Source of the DNA: JBBRGG01 sp038240875
GTDB lineage: Bacteria; Planctomycetota; Phycisphaerae; Phycisphaerales; UBA1924
Assembly: GCA_038240875.1 (NCBI GenBank)
Contig: JBBRGG010000076.1
Coordinates: 1 to 14,281 of the forward strand
DNA: 14,281 nucleotides
Direction of reading: 5' to 3'
The notes below the pieces were generated by a model that ran no database searches, had not been told where the DNA came from, and saw nothing but the letters and a program-made list of their open reading frames with translations. Below, in pieces: positions 14,254 to 14,281 of this stretch. How positions within the stretch are numbered: the first letter of the stretch is position 1; every line of letters starts with the position of its first letter. The translations under genes were made by a program, and so were the position numbers.

Positions 14254-14271
14254 CCGCCCCGGCAGGGGCGG
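14254..14271. repeat. REP-like GC hairpin at the right edge
   Basis: CCGCCCC (14254-14260) and GGGGCGG (14265-14271) pair perfectly over seven bases around a GGCA loop. There is no T-run on either side, so it is not a standard terminator. It resembles small intergenic palindromic elements. Confidence 0.6.
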
Positions 14272-14281
14272 AGGAAGTTCA

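Overview
The window looks like a bacterial chromosome segment from the Planctomycetota, most likely a Phycisphaerae-type lineage. The grounds are a SecG with a long Pro/Ala/Thr tail, an outer-membrane beta-barrel protein (so two membranes), and a remnant of a small protein type I associate from memory with the PVC group. The taxonomic call is inference; nothing here is a strict marker.

Positions 1-10405 form a compact housekeeping block with every gene on the minus strand. In transcription order: an outer-membrane beta-barrel protein, ndk, tpiA, secG, yicC, a secreted PDZ/coiled-coil protein, pcrA/uvrD, and a phosphohexomutase that runs off the left edge. Themes are nucleotide pools (ndk), glycolysis (tpiA), protein export (secG), RNA turnover (yicC), DNA repair (pcrA) and sugar-phosphate or envelope precursor supply (the mutase). 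Gaps of 80-243 bp carry several candidate promoters, so this is a gene row rather than one tight operon. Most starts have a clear Shine-Dalgarno. tpiA has none, but has a -10-like hexamer exactly six bases before its ATG; the PDZ gene has the same geometry, with an AGGA abutting its ATG.

Positions 10600-11071 hold two plus-strand tRNA genes, Ala(TGC) and Gly(CCC), followed by a textbook intrinsic terminator. They mark a change of strand and character.

Positions 11072-14281 are accessory and partly decayed. One intact gene, a Na+/Ca2+ exchanger-family antiporter, is followed by the frameshifted C-terminus of a DNA methyltransferase (plus strand), a degraded hairpin, and a convergent small-protein pseudogene (minus strand) with one nonsense codon and two frameshifts. 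The right end is a GC-rich, non-coding field with a 63-bp tandem repeat, a recurring short motif ending in GTGGA, and several hairpins. The most unusual signal is here: each frame break in the two pseudogenes coincides with a cytosine tract of the form G-C(5-8)-A-C, and the same motif sits in each of the two full 63-bp repeat units.

I found no CRISPR array, recognisable transposase, defence operon or complete new system. Promoter calls are by eye against sigma-70-like consensus and are tentative.
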